Of a stretch of 64,000 bases of DNA, positions 9,640-19,666 are shown piece by piece. The DNA comes from an uncultured Clostridia bacterium. GTDB taxonomy: Bacteria; Bacillota; Clostridia; TANB77; CAG-508. The notes under the pieces are model-generated. The model was not told the origin of the DNA. It ran no database searches and worked only from the letters and a program-made list of their open reading frames with translations. A program made the translations under genes and the position numbers. The DNA lies in assembly GCA_934141605.1 (NCBI GenBank), contig CAKPCL010000004.1, positions 23,911-87,910 on the forward strand, in the 5' to 3' direction. Positions within the stretch are counted from its first letter, which is position 1, and every line of letters starts with the position of its first letter.

Positions 9640-11577
9640 TTATAATTTTATATAATTAAATTTAATGTCTGCATTTTCTAAAATATTTTTTTCCCTGTTT
9701 GTACATGTAAAAATAATAATTTGTCTATTACTAAATTTTGTATTTAAATATTCTAAAATATTTTTTAATCTTTCATCATCATAAAAAGCAAAAGCTTCAT
9801 CTAATAAAATAGGAACTTTTTCATCAGATAATTCATCAACCATAGAAAGTCTTAAAGACAAATACAATTGGTCAATAGTTCCAATGCTAAATCTGTTTGC
9901 AGGAACATAGTCACCATTTTCTAGTTCAATAATTAATCCTTCATCTTCATTAAACATGACTTTGTTATATTTTCCATTTGAAATTGCAGAAATATTGTAA
10001 GATAAATTCTCTGTAAATTTAGGGGTTACTGAGTTTTTCATTTTCTCGTAATTTTCGTTCAAAACTTCTTTTGCTAAATTAAAACTTGTATTTAAATTTT
10101 TTAAGGTTAACATTTTTTCATTATTGTTAACTATATCTTCTTCTATTTTTGATAAATTTTCTAAATTTGGTTCTATATTTTTCTTGTCTAAATTCAAAGT
10201 ATGTAATGTTATTTTTTTATCATTTATTTCTTTTTGTATTTTTTCAATTTCATAATTTATATTTTCTAAATTAATAAAATTATTTATTTTATTTTTTTCT
10301 ATTTTATTTAAATATTTATTTTTTATTTTTTCTTTTTCTAAATTAATTTTAAAATTAAAATTATTTTTTAATTTATTTATTTCTTCGTCCAAATTATTTA
10401 AATTATTTTCCAGAATTTTTTTCTCATTTTCTAAATTAATTAATTCAAAATTTATTTTTTCAAAATTATTTTTTTCTATTTTTTGTTTATTTTTTATTTT
10501 TTTATTTTGATTACTAATTAAAAATATATAAAAAATTAAAAACGCTGGTACTGTAAGAAGAAAAATATATTTAAAATTATTATTTTTAATAAAAATAAAT
10601 TGTAAAATATTTATTAAAATTAATATAATAAAAATAATATTTAATATTATATTTTTATTTTTTTTATTTTCTAATTTTTTTTCTGAATATTTTTCAAAAA
10701 TATTTTTATTTTCATTTTTAAATTCATTTATTTTTTTATTTAATAAATCTATTTTTTCAAAATTTTCTTTTTTAATATTTTCTTTTATTTTTATTTTTTC
10801 ATTTTCAATTTTTTCATCCTCATTTAATATTTTTATTTCTCTTAAAAAATTATTTTCATTTTCCAAATTTTTAATATCGTTACTTAAATTATTTTCTTGT
10901 TCTTCAAATTCATATTTAAAGTTTTTATATTTTTCTAAGTTTTCTTTTTCATTTAATAATTCTTGCAAATTTCTGCCAATTATGTTAATAGGCTTTTCCC
11001 TAGACCTATCTGTTCCAACTTCATCTAATTGCCTTCTATTTATTCTATCAATTACTAGTTTAAATGATGTGCTATCATCTCCTGTTTGAGCTAAATTTGC
11101 TATTTTTTGAATTAAAAAATTCTGAGCTTGGTTTTCTAATTTCACTTCATTTTGATTAATTGCAAGTGTAGATAAAAATAAATCTTCATCTATTTTAGTC
11201 TGTTCATAAAAAAATTCATTTCCTTTATTTTTATCAATATTAAATTCTTTTGAAATGTCTTCCATATTTTCATTAAATATTTTGGGATTTTTTTTATTAA
11301 AATCTCTATATATTTCAAATTTTTGTTTATTATCCAATTCGTATTCTACTTTGCCTGAAAATTCTTCTCCAGTCCAAGGTTGGTATTTTTCGTAGTCTGA
11401 AATTTCTTTTCCTTTTTTATTTTTAGAAATTCCATAAAAGGAATTAATTATAAAATTAATTAAAGTAGATTTTCCGGCTTCATTTTGCCCATAAATTATA
11501 TTTATTCCATTTTCTAAACTAATTTCTTTTTCTTTTATTTTTCCATAAGAATTTATTTTTAATTTATTAATTTTCAA
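9640..11577 (-). CDS. YhaN/SbcC-like AAA ATPase with coiled coil
   Basis: 645 residues. The N-terminus has the Walker A motif GQNEAGKST (about 30-38) in an SMC/Rad50-like fold; the central 200-480 is extremely N/K/E-rich coiled coil with a pair of hydrophobic segments near 305-355; the C-terminus has the ABC signature-like RFSIGTIDQLYLSLRLS and Walker B VPILLDEAFAFYDD. Partner of the SbcD/YhaO-like nuclease gene directly upstream (29-nt gap). Such pairs process DNA ends. The hydrophobic insertion in the coiled coil resembles YhaN-type rather than SbcC-type proteins. Confidence 0.8.
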   Translation of the reverse strand: MKINKLKINSYGKIKEKEISLENGINIIYGQNEAGKSTLINFIINSFYGISKNKKGKEISDYEKYQPWTGEEFSGKVEYELDNKQKFEIYRDFNKKNPKIFNENMEDISKEFNIDKNKGNEFFYEQTKIDEDLFLSTLAINQNEVKLENQAQNFLIQKIANLAQTGDDSTSFKLVIDRINRRQLDEVGTDRSREKPINIIGRNLQELLNEKENLEKYKNFKYEFEEQENNLSNDIKNLENENNFLREIKILNEDEKIENEKIKIKENIKKENFEKIDLLNKKINEFKNENKNIFEKYSEKKLENKKNKNIILNIIFIILILINILQFIFIKNNNFKYIFLLTVPAFLIFYIFLISNQNKKIKNKQKIEKNNFEKINFELINLENEKKILENNLNNLDEEINKLKNNFNFKINLEKEKIKNKYLNKIEKNKINNFINLENINYEIEKIQKEINDKKITLHTLNLDKKNIEPNLENLSKIEEDIVNNNEKMLTLKNLNTSFNLAKEVLNENYEKMKNSVTPKFTENLSYNISAISNGKYNKVMFNEDEGLIIELENGDYVPANRFSIGTIDQLYLSLRLSMVDELSDEKVPILLDEAFAFYDDERLKNILEYLNTKFSNRQIIIFTCTNREKNILENADIKFNYIKL

Positions 11578-11606
11578 AATTTACTCTCCTCTCTATAAAA
11601 ATTATT

Positions 11607-12692
11607 TTATTCTAATGCTTCTAAACCTATCTCTACTGCTTTTTCTATTATTTCTTTATCTTCTTCTGATAAATTATCTTCATTTAATTTTTGTAACATT
11701 TCTTTTGCAAATAGTCCCTTTAATGTAGTTTCATTTGCTAATTTTTCTAAATTATAATCTATTTTTGTTTTATTTTTTATTTTAATTATTTTATCATTTA
11801 AAATTAATTTATATAATTCGTATTTATTAATTTCAAATTTTCTTTTTCCGACTAAAATAATTTCTATTAATTCATTTTCTTTAAATTTTATTTCATTAAT
11901 TTTTTCAATTAATTCTTCTTTAGAATTTATTCCTGTTACATCAACTTCTTGTAGTTTAAATTCCATTTCATCTAATGGCATAAATTCCAATTGTATCTTG
12001 TCTTTTTCTAAATTTCCAACAATCATACCATGTGAACCTAATTCATCAAATCCTAATGAAACAGTAGAACCTGGATAAACTATATTTTGATTTTCTTCTT
12101 GGTTGTAATCCAATTTATGTATATGTCCCAAGGCTACATAGTCAAATTTTTTTGTTTTTAACATTTTTCTGGTTAATGGATTGTATTCATTATTTTCAAT
12201 TGCTCCTCCATCTAATGAACCATGTATTACTAAAATATTTAATTTAGTATTGTCTTCTATTTCTATATTTTCAATTCCACTATTTTTGCAGTAAAAATCA
12301 TCAAATCCATATCCATATATATTTGCTTCTTCAGTTTCTATTTTTTCTATTTTTGAATTGAATATTTTAACATTTTCGTTCCAAATAAATTTATTATAAT
12401 ATGAATTTTTTATGTATGGATCGTGATTTCCAGGTGATATAAATATCTTTGTTTCTGGTATTTCTTTAAATAAATTGTTTATATATTCTATAGTTGATTT
12501 TTTTATATATTTTTGTTCATATAAGTCTCCTGAAATAAATAAGTATTTTATATTATTTTCTTTTATATATTCTATTGCTTTTTTTAGAGCTTTTCTTTGT
12601 TCTAATCTTCTTAAATTTCCTAGTCCTTCCTTGTCTGAAAGATTTACAAAAGGGCTATCAAAATGTATATCTGCTATATGTACAAATTTCAT
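11607..12692 (-). CDS. YhaO/SbcD-like metallophosphoesterase (DNA repair nuclease)
   Basis: 361 residues from the ATG at 12692. I chose that start over the ATG at 12704 because the GGAGG ribosome site (ATGGAGGAAAAT) lies between the two. Calcineurin-like phosphoesterase motifs are in order: HIADIHFDSP, FISGDLYE, SPGNHDP, VIHGSL and LGHIHK. This is the Mre11/SbcD nuclease fold. It forms an operon with the ATPase gene downstream, as yhaO-yhaN do in Firmicutes. Confidence 0.85.
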   Translation of the reverse strand: MKFVHIADIHFDSPFVNLSDKEGLGNLRRLEQRKALKKAIEYIKENNIKYLFISGDLYEQKYIKKSTIEYINNLFKEIPETKIFISPGNHDPYIKNSYYNKFIWNENVKIFNSKIEKIETEEANIYGYGFDDFYCKNSGIENIEIEDNTKLNILVIHGSLDGGAIENNEYNPLTRKMLKTKKFDYVALGHIHKLDYNQEENQNIVYPGSTVSLGFDELGSHGMIVGNLEKDKIQLEFMPLDEMEFKLQEVDVTGINSKEELIEKINEIKFKENELIEIILVGKRKFEINKYELYKLILNDKIIKIKNKTKIDYNLEKLANETTLKGLFAKEMLQKLNEDNLSEEDKEIIEKAVEIGLEALE

Positions 12693-12812
12693 ATTTTCCT
12701 CCATAATATTTATTTTATATAGTACTTACTATACAGTATTTAATTTGAAAAAACAAGCGAACACACCAATTTTTTATAAAAACTTTTGTTCATTTTAAAT
12801 TATATTAATTGG

Positions 12813-12854
12813 CAAAAAAAAAATGAAAGTTAAGTAATTATCTCAACTTTCATT
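12813..12854 (-). terminator. Terminator of the virD4 operon
   Basis: On the minus strand AATGAAAGTTGAG pairs with CTTAACTTTCATT, followed by nine T residues, six nt after the virD4 stop codon. Confidence 0.9.
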
Positions 12855-12860
12855 ATAATA

Positions 12861-14847
12861 TTAATTATCATCTAATGGACCAAATAATTCATCAAATTTT
12901 GCTTCAAGTTCTTTTTGTAAATCATATGTATCTTCTTCATCTTGTGGAAGCACTGGTGCATCATCTAAATTTAGTATGTCATCTAGTGAATTTTTTTCTT
13001 TAGGTTCAGCTACTTTTGTTTCCTTTTTTTCATCTATGTCATTAAATAAATCATCTAAAGACTCAATATCTAAATTATTTACTTTTTCTTCATCTTTATC
13101 TTCTACATAAGGATTGTATGGATTATATTTTCTCCATGTTCCTCTTTCTATTTCCCCTATATCATTATGGCTCATTTCAAATTTAGCCATTTCCTTAGCC
13201 ATTGGGTGCTTAAAGTAATAAAATTTATTTGTTTTAATTGGTTTTAAGCCTTTTTCAAAAATTATACATACATCATTGTCTAATCTTCTTAATTCATCAG
13301 GTGTCATTAAAGCTCTTGCCATAACTTGGTCTGAAACGCTCTTTCCAGTTCTATGATTTTGCTTATCTTTGTTTATTGATATACTATCTCTTTCTATTGT
13401 TTTTTCACCTAATTGCTTTGAAAAGTATTCAACTGTTTTAAATGAGTTACTTCCTAAAAATACATGTGTATCACAGTTACCCATTATAGTTTCATATGAT
13501 TTTTCATAAACTGCTTCTAATTGATCTATATTTTGTAATATAACGCTAAATGATATTCCTCTACTTCTTGATGTTGATATTTTTTTATCAAAATCAGGTA
13601 TTTTTCCTATATTTGCGAACTCGTCTAATATAAAATATGTTCTTTCTTTAAGTCTTCCTCCATTTTGGTCTGCATAATCATATAACTGTTGTATCATTTG
13701 TGAGAAGAAAATTGTTAATAAAAAGTCATATGCTGTGTGAGTATCTGATGAAATTACATATACTGCTGTTTTTTTACTTCCTATTTCTTCAAAATCTATT
13801 GTATCTGTTGATGTTAATTCTGCTATATCTTTTGAATCAAATTTACCAAGTTTTGATTGTAATGAACTTAATATTGATCCATAAGTTTTTTCTGGTGCTA
13901 TTTCAATTGATTTATAGTACATTCTTGCTGGGTGGTCATAAGGCAATTGACTCATTAAATCTGAAAGTAAGTTACTTCCACCATTTTTATTTGCAGCTCT
14001 TACTAATTCCGCACAACTTGCTAAATTTTGCTCTTCTTCTGGTCTTGTTGCTATTAAGTAATAGATTAATGCTTTTAATAGCATTTCTGCCATATCGTCC
14101 CAATATGGGTCTGAGCTACTATCAGTTTTTTGTCCTTTTACTATTGTATTTGCTATAACATCAACATCTAGTTCTGATGAAATGTGCATTAATGGGTTAT
14201 ATCCATCACTGAATTGTGGTCTAACTAAATTTAGTACTTTTATATCATATCCTTGTTCTTTTAAGTATCCTGCTGTTCTATCATAAAGTTCTCCCTTTGG
14301 GTCTGTGAATACATAAGACCCTAAGCATTGGTACGCATTTGGAATTGAATAAGATGCTGATTTACCAGAACCTGATCCGTCCAACTACTAGTACATTTAC
14401 ATTTCCTCTTTTATCAAGTGGTAAATAGTTGTCTTCTGCTAGAATAATTCCTTTATTTCTACTTAAAATTTGGTATTGCTCTCCTCTTTGACTCCAGTCA
14501 CTTGAGCCATGTTCTATATTTGTGAACTCATTTTTTGGAGCTGATTTAGCAAATCCTATAAAAAATAATACTAAATAGAATATTGTAAATCCTAATAATA
14601 GAGAAAAGTAATTATGTGTTACACCTTCTGTTGAAAGAACTTCTCCTATAGTTTTAAATGGATTTGTTATATTTGCTGTTAGCTGTTCTATAAAAATTTC
14701 TAACGAAAATGTTCCTCCTACATTTGCTTTAAATGCACTTAGGGCTAATGGTGCAACAAATACTATGGCTAAAATAAGCCATAGTATTGCACAAATTATA
14801 AATTTTTCTTTATTTTTTTTCATTGCTCCTTGAATTTTGTAGTTCAT
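12861..14847 (-). CDS. virD4: VirD4/TraG-like T4SS coupling ATPase, interrupted by a +1 frameshift at CGG in the P-loop
   Basis: Two adjoining frames make one protein of about 661 residues if one base is skipped. The N-terminal frame (from the ATG at 14847, ribosome site AGGTG) has two membrane segments and ends in NVLVVG, then an in-frame CGG at 14377-14379 and soon a stop. Skipping the C continues as GSGSGKSASY, giving a complete Walker A motif GGSGSGKS. The rest carries FTDPKGELY, a Walker B region (TYFILDEFANIGKIPDF) and an acidic tail. Coupling proteins dock substrates to type IV secretion channels. The other channel genes are at 50-63.6 kb. The downstream frame shows no decay, which argues against a dead pseudogene. 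Confidence 0.85.
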
Positions 14848-14871
14848 AAAAATCACCTACTATCTTTTGTA

Positions 14872-15084
14872 TTATCTTTCAGTTTGTTTTTCATTTCCAC
14901 CATCATATGCTTTTATAGACATCCCTTGTTGTAAGTCTGTACTTAAATTTGGTATTTTTACACCGTTTGCTTTCAATACTGTTTTATTGTTTTCGACAAC
15001 ATGATTTATATCCATAACAGCTATTTCAAAATTATCATTTTTTCCAGCTGGGTTAGTTTTTACATCCTTTGCTCTATTCGCCAT
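14872..15084 (-). CDS. Small hypothetical protein of the virD4 operon
   Basis: 70 residues, soluble, no recognised family. Begins with a basic segment (MANRAKDVKTN) and contains a hydrophobic pattern (FEIAVMDINHVV) like a small beta-rich fold. It lies 14 nt after the preceding gene and 24 nt before virD4, with a GGAGGAG ribosome site, so it is clearly co-expressed with the coupling ATPase. It could be an accessory or adaptor of the secretion system; nothing in the sequence decides this. Confidence 0.6.
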   Translation of the reverse strand: MANRAKDVKTNPAGKNDNFEIAVMDINHVVENNKTVLKANGVKIPNLSTDLQQGMSIKAYDGGNEKQTER

Positions 15085-15098
15085 TTGGCTTCTCCTCC

Positions 15099-15617
15099 TT
15101 ATTCGCTATCTCTTATTTCAAATGCGAAATAAGATTTATATGGTTTTAATTTACATTTTCCTTTTACTTCATTTGTTTTTTCATCAAAATAAAGCACTGG
15201 CTTTATCTCTTCTGTAGTTTCTGGGTCTATAATAGAAATTGGTCTCTTCAAATTTGGGGTATATTTAAACTCTTTGTATTCTGAACTTTCTTCTGAATAC
15301 AAAGTTGTAAACTTAAATGGTGTTGGTTTTTTAGTTATTTTAACTTCGTCATTTATTAATAATCCTGTATTAATAACAACTTTATCTTCTCCAAAAGATA
15401 ATATAACTAATCTATTGCCATCTTTAGATGGGTTTTCAACATAAAAAGTCTTTTTATTAAAATCTCCTCTTATTTCTTCGGTATGGTCAAGTCTTTCTAC
15501 TGTATATTTAGGATATTCTTTTAAAAATTCTTTTTCGGTTTTATTTACTTGATATATAACAGTTTTAACTCCTTTAGGATCTGTTATACTAAAATGTTTT
15601 CCTTGTATATTATCCAT
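15099..15617 (-). CDS. Hypothetical protein, first gene of the virD4 operon
   Basis: 172 residues, soluble, mostly predicted beta strand, no signal peptide, no family recognised. It is the first gene after a consensus promoter (15680-15708) and is followed by the 70-residue gene and virD4. Position suggests a T4SS accessory factor, for example a substrate adaptor, but this is inference from operon structure only. Confidence 0.6.
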   Translation of the reverse strand: MDNIQGKHFSITDPKGVKTVIYQVNKTEKEFLKEYPKYTVERLDHTEEIRGDFNKKTFYVENPSKDGNRLVILSFGEDKVVINTGLLINDEVKITKKPTPFKFTTLYSEESSEYKEFKYTPNLKRPISIIDPETTEEIKPVLYFDEKTNEVKGKCKLKPYKSYFAFEIRDSE

Positions 15618-15679
15618 TTTTATACCTCATTTCTATGATTCCAATACATAGTTCATCTTCTGTCACATCACTAACTATT

Positions 15680-15708
15680 ATTATAGCCAATTTTTAAGTA
15701 TTTGTCAA
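15680..15708 (-). promoter_or_regulatory. Consensus promoter of the virD4 operon
   Basis: On the minus strand TTGACA (15708-15703), a 17-nt spacer and TATAAT (15685-15680): a perfect housekeeping sigma-A promoter, about 60 nt upstream of the first gene. It implies strong or constitutive expression rather than a silent relic. Confidence 0.85.
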
Positions 15709-15730
15709 TACTTTTCGCATTTTACATGTG

Positions 15731-16597
15731 TTAATCCCTTGGATTAAAATTTGACATTTCTTGCATTTTTTCAAACATTTCTTTTTCATCTAGTTCTAAT
15801 TTCTTAGGAACCATTATTTTTACTTCCGCTACTAAATCTCCTCTTCCACCTTTTCCGTCCTTATACCCTTTACTTGGTATTTTGATTTTTTCTCCACTCT
15901 GTATTCCTTGTGGTATATATATTTTTGTTTCTCCATCTATTGTTTTTAAATCAATTCTTGTTCCTAAAGCCGCTTCCCAAGGAGTAAGTTTTAAATCAGT
16001 ATGCAAATCGCAACCATACAATTTAAAAGCTTTATTATCTTCAATGTCAATTTTTATAAGCAAATCACCATTTTTTCCGTTATTAATTCCTTTTTTTCCC
16101 TGTCCTATAAGCCTTATTTTTTCACCATTTCTTATTCCTTCAGGTATCTTTACTGAAAATGTTTTCATCTTTCCTTCTACTGTTCTTAAAGATATCTTTT
16201 TTTCTAGACCATAAAAGGCATCGTCTAAACTAACCTTTATTTCTGTTTCTATATTTTCTCCTCTTATAGGTTCTTTTTCTTTTTTAGATTCTTCTTTATC
16301 TGGTTCTTTTATATCTCCTAAAAATATGTTAAAGATACTTTTTCCTTTGATTTTTTGATAGTTTTTTACATTATTTCTTGAGTTCCATACTCTATCATAT
16401 TTTCTTTTAGAAGCTGGTGAAGATAATACTCTATATGCTTCATTTATATCTTTTATTCTTTCTTCTGCTAAATTATCTCCAACATTTAAATCTGGGTGAT
16501 ATTTTTTAGCAGATAATCTATATGCAGTTTTTATTTGGTCTGTTGAAACTCTGCTTGTTTCTAAACCAAGTATCTTATAATAATCTTTATATTTCAT
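15731..16597 (-). CDS. DnaJ-domain co-chaperone (CbpA-like, no zinc finger)
   Basis: 288 residues. J domain at 1-70 with the essential HPD at 34-36, a short charged linker, then two DnaJ C-terminal beta domains (about 110-285; KIPEGIRNGEKIRLIGQGKKG and IPQGIQSGEKIKIPSKG). The CxxCxGxG zinc centre of DnaJ is absent, as in CbpA. Stimulates the ATPase of DnaK and delivers substrates. No heat-shock operator (CIRCE) is visible upstream. Confidence 0.9.
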   Translation of the reverse strand: MKYKDYYKILGLETSRVSTDQIKTAYRLSAKKYHPDLNVGDNLAEERIKDINEAYRVLSSPASKRKYDRVWNSRNNVKNYQKIKGKSIFNIFLGDIKEPDKEESKKEKEPIRGENIETEIKVSLDDAFYGLEKKISLRTVEGKMKTFSVKIPEGIRNGEKIRLIGQGKKGINNGKNGDLLIKIDIEDNKAFKLYGCDLHTDLKLTPWEAALGTRIDLKTIDGETKIYIPQGIQSGEKIKIPSKGYKDGKGGRGDLVAEVKIMVPKKLELDEKEMFEKMQEMSNFNPRD

Positions 16598-16642
16598 TTA
16601 ACATCCTCCCCAAAATAGGTAGATATATTATATCACAAAACC

Positions 16643-16673
16643 AAAAAAAATCCATACATTTTATGGATTTTTT
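16643..16673 (-). terminator. Terminator of the murF-ddl genes
   Basis: AAATCCATA/TATGGATTT stem with a 5-nt loop; on the minus strand it is followed by a T run, directly after the ddl stop. Confidence 0.8.
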
Positions 16674-16683
16674 AAATTTATAT

Positions 16684-17730
16684 TTATTCTAAAGCAAGTT
16701 CTATTAATTTATCTAACAATTTAGAATAATTAATGCCAACTTGAGCAAAAAGTTTTGGATACATACTAATGTTAGTAAAGCCTGGTAAAGTATTTATTTC
16801 ATTAATATAAACTTTTTGGGTTTCATTTTCCACAAAGAAGTCAACTCTTGATAATCCTTTACCATCAACTGCTTTAAAAGCTTTTATTGCTAATCTTTGT
16901 ATTTCTTCTGATTTTTCTTTAGAAATATCAGCTGGTATTATTGTTTTTGATTCTTGATTATTATATTTTGCATCATAAGTATAAAATTCATCTGCTGATT
17001 TTATTTCTCCTACACATGAACTTATAACATCTTCATTTCCTAAAACAGCGCATTCTACTTCTCTTCCAAATATTCCTTCTTCTATTAAAATTTTATTATC
17101 ATATTTTGCAGCTTCTTCTACTGCAAACTTTAATTCTTCAAAATTATGTGCTTTATTTATTCCTACACTTGAACCTGAATTAGATGGTTTTATAAACATT
17201 GGAAATTTTAATTTAGATATTACATTTTTTAAAATTTCATCTATTTCCAAAATTTCTTCATCAAATTCATCATCTACATAAATATATTTTTCATTATATT
17301 TTCTTATATAAGCATATTTTGTTTGATTAATATTTGCTTTATCAAATATAACTTTTGTATATGCTTTATCCATTCCAACACTTGATGCAAGTACTCCACA
17401 CCCTACATATGGAATTTTTAATAATTCAAGAAATCCTTGAATTGTCCCATCTTCTCCATACAATCCGTGCAAAACAGGAAAAATAACCTCCATTGTTTTT
17501 ATATATTCAACAATATTTGAAATTTTTTCTCTATTTTCAAGTTCTTTTCCCTCTTTTTCTATTTCATCTATTTTTATTTTAAACCACTCACCCGTCTTGT
17601 CAATATAAATAGGGCTTATTTCATATTTATCATGGTTTAAATGTTTTATAACAGATATTCCAGATACACATGAAACTTCGTTTTCAGTTGACATTCCACC
17701 AAAAATAACTCCTAGTTTTATTTTTTTCAT
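16684..17730 (-). CDS. ddl: D-alanine--D-alanine ligase
   Basis: 348 residues, ATP-grasp fold. Motifs include FGGMSTENEVS near the N-terminus, PVLHGLYGEDGTIQG, KPSNSGSSVGI, RVDFFVE and the terminal NEINTLPGFT. Makes the D-Ala-D-Ala dipeptide of peptidoglycan in the cytoplasm. The tyrosine in the ligase omega loop region (DAKY) and absence of resistance genes suggest a normal D-Ala rather than D-Lac enzyme. Lies 43 nt after murF, whose product uses the dipeptide, so they form an operon. Confidence 0.95.
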   Translation of the reverse strand: MKKIKLGVIFGGMSTENEVSCVSGISVIKHLNHDKYEISPIYIDKTGEWFKIKIDEIEKEGKELENREKISNIVEYIKTMEVIFPVLHGLYGEDGTIQGFLELLKIPYVGCGVLASSVGMDKAYTKVIFDKANINQTKYAYIRKYNEKYIYVDDEFDEEILEIDEILKNVISKLKFPMFIKPSNSGSSVGINKAHNFEELKFAVEEAAKYDNKILIEEGIFGREVECAVLGNEDVISSCVGEIKSADEFYTYDAKYNNQESKTIIPADISKEKSEEIQRLAIKAFKAVDGKGLSRVDFFVENETQKVYINEINTLPGFTNISMYPKLFAQVGINYSKLLDKLIELALE

Positions 17731-17773
17731 ATAATCAAATCCTTTCTATTAAATACTTTATTGTTAATAATAT

Positions 17774-19156
17774 TTATTTAATTAAATCTTCTACTATTTC
17801 AAAAAACTTCATTCCATTAGAAGCTTTAAATAAAATAGCATCTCCTTTTTTCCAATTATTTTTAATAAATTCTTGTATTTTATTTTTGTCTTTAAAATAA
17901 TAAATATTATCTTCTTTCATTCCATTTTCTTTGGCCATTTCAGCAATATATTTTGAATTTTCTCCACTGCATATTAAAATATCAATATTATTTTGTGCTA
18001 CTTCTTTTCCTACCTTTTCATGTAGTTCTTTTGAATATTCGCCTAATTCAAACATATCCCCTAAAACAGCAATTTTTCTATCATTTTTTAGTCCTTTTAG
18101 ATATTTAAGCGACGCCTGCATTGATTCGAAACTTGCATTGTAACTATCGTTTATAATTGTTACTCCATTTTTTAATTCTGTTATATCCATTCTTTTTTTA
18201 GTTAATTCAAAAGTTTCAATTCCTTTTTTTATTTGTTCTACATCCAGTCCCAAAAGATTTCCAATAGTTGCTGCACATAATGCATTATATACAAAATGAA
18301 TTCCACCAACCGGAACTTTAACACTAAATTTTTTTCCTTTTAAGTTACATGTAAATTCACTGCTATTCTCATTTAAAACAATATTTTCTGCCATTACATC
18401 AGATTCATTTTCAATTCCATATGTATGTATTTCTACATCTTTATTTTCTAAATAATATTTATGTAATAGGTCGTTATCATTATTTATAACTAAAACTTTT
18501 TTATCCATCCCTTCTAGTATTTCTAATTTTGCTTTTAAAATATTTTCCCTTGAGCCTAAATTTCCAATATGTGATGTTCCTATATTTGTAATGACTGAGA
18601 TTGTTGGTTTTGTAATTTTAGTTAACTTGCTTATTTCGTTAAAATGATTCATACCCATTTCGATAACTGCTGCTTGTTGATCTTTTAAATTATTGATTGT
18701 AAATGGAAGTCCTATTTCATTATTATTATTTCCTTGTGTTTTTAATGTCTTATACTTTTGTGATACTACATTTGAAATTATATCTTTTGTACTTGTTTTT
18801 CCTACACTTCCTGTAACGCCTATAACAGGGAAATCTTTTCCAAATAATTCTCTTTTATATGTTGCAATGTCTGCCAATGCTTTAATTGTGTCATTTACTT
18901 TTATTATATTTTTGTTTTCATATTTTTTTATGTCTTGATTTTCGAAATCCATTCCTTGTATAATTACTGTTTCTGCTCCATTTTCAAATGCTTCTTTCCA
19001 TAGTGTATTTCCGTCAAATTTTTCTCCTTTTATTCCTATATATGTATCTCCAGAGTTTATTATTCTTGTATCTCTACTGAATTTTTTGCACTCTGCGTCT
19101 GGATTTCCAGCTATAAGTTTTCCATTTGTTACTTCTATTATTTCTTTTATTTTCAT
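17774..19156 (-). CDS. murF: UDP-MurNAc-tripeptide--D-Ala-D-Ala ligase
   Basis: 460 residues. ATP-binding loop GVTGSVGKTSTKD (113-125), Mur-ligase signatures EMGMNHFNEI and NDSYNASFESM, and a C-terminal domain with LGDMFELGEYS. Attaches D-Ala-D-Ala to the UDP-MurNAc-tripeptide. First gene of the murF-ddl operon; ribosome site AGGTGAT at 19160. Confidence 0.96.
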   Translation of the reverse strand: MKIKEIIEVTNGKLIAGNPDAECKKFSRDTRIINSGDTYIGIKGEKFDGNTLWKEAFENGAETVIIQGMDFENQDIKKYENKNIIKVNDTIKALADIATYKRELFGKDFPVIGVTGSVGKTSTKDIISNVVSQKYKTLKTQGNNNNEIGLPFTINNLKDQQAAVIEMGMNHFNEISKLTKITKPTISVITNIGTSHIGNLGSRENILKAKLEILEGMDKKVLVINNDNDLLHKYYLENKDVEIHTYGIENESDVMAENIVLNENSSEFTCNLKGKKFSVKVPVGGIHFVYNALCAATIGNLLGLDVEQIKKGIETFELTKKRMDITELKNGVTIINDSYNASFESMQASLKYLKGLKNDRKIAVLGDMFELGEYSKELHEKVGKEVAQNNIDILICSGENSKYIAEMAKENGMKEDNIYYFKDKNKIQEFIKNNWKKGDAILFKASNGMKFFEIVEDLIK

Positions 19157-19274
19157 ATAATCACCTCTATTTTTTCTTGTTAGATTATATGCTTTTTTTT
19201 TTATTTTTGCAATAAATTGTTTTTATTAATTATTAATTTTTGCATTTTAAATATAAAAAATCAAATTATAATTC

Positions 19275-19307
19275 AAAAAATATCGAATTTTGCGACAAAA
19301 TTCGATA
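19275..19307 (-). terminator. Terminator of the SASP gene
   Basis: An 11-bp perfect stem (TATCGAATTTT/AAAATTCGATA) with a T run on the minus strand, just after the SASP stop. Confidence 0.85.
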
Positions 19308-19314
19308 TTTTAAA

Positions 19315-19494
19315 CTATTTGTTTTCCACTGAACGATTAGCTATTTCAATAGCCTTAGTAACTATATTACCACAGTCTCTAGAAGAAACACTCGCCCAAC
19401 TTCCACCATCTTTTTTTACTTGATCATAAACACCTAATTCTTTAGCGATTTCTTCTCTTAAATTTTCAGATATTAATTTGCTATTTCTAGACAT
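19315..19494 (-). CDS. Small acid-soluble spore protein, alpha/beta type
   Basis: 59 residues, preceded by GGAGGG. It contains LREEIAKELGVYD, which includes the germination-protease cleavage context (E-I-A), then DGGSWASVSSRDCGNIVTKAIEIA, the conserved C-terminal DNA-contacting part of alpha/beta SASPs. These coat and protect spore DNA. The single cysteine in SSRDCGNI is of the kind seen in some clostridial homologues. Monocistronic with a strong terminator, as expected for a late forespore gene; I could not make out a sigma-G promoter with confidence. Confidence 0.85.
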   Translation of the reverse strand: MSRNSKLISENLREEIAKELGVYDQVKKDGGSWASVSSRDCGNIVTKAIEIANRSVENK

Positions 19495-19666
19495 AACACC
19501 CTCCTAACCAATAAACCTTAATTAAGATTTATTAATATTATTATTAACAAAAAAACAAAAAATATTTTAGTAAAAAAATGTTAAAACAGCACAATATTTT
19601 TTATTTATAGTAGTAAAATATTAAAAACAATGATATATTATAATAGATTATTAAAAGGAGAAAAAA

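Noticed and set aside
9640..11577. The extremely N/K-rich centre of the YhaN-like ATPase as a sign of decay
   Set aside because: The frame is open throughout, both ATPase halves are intact and the AT-driven N/K bias fits a coiled coil in this genome.
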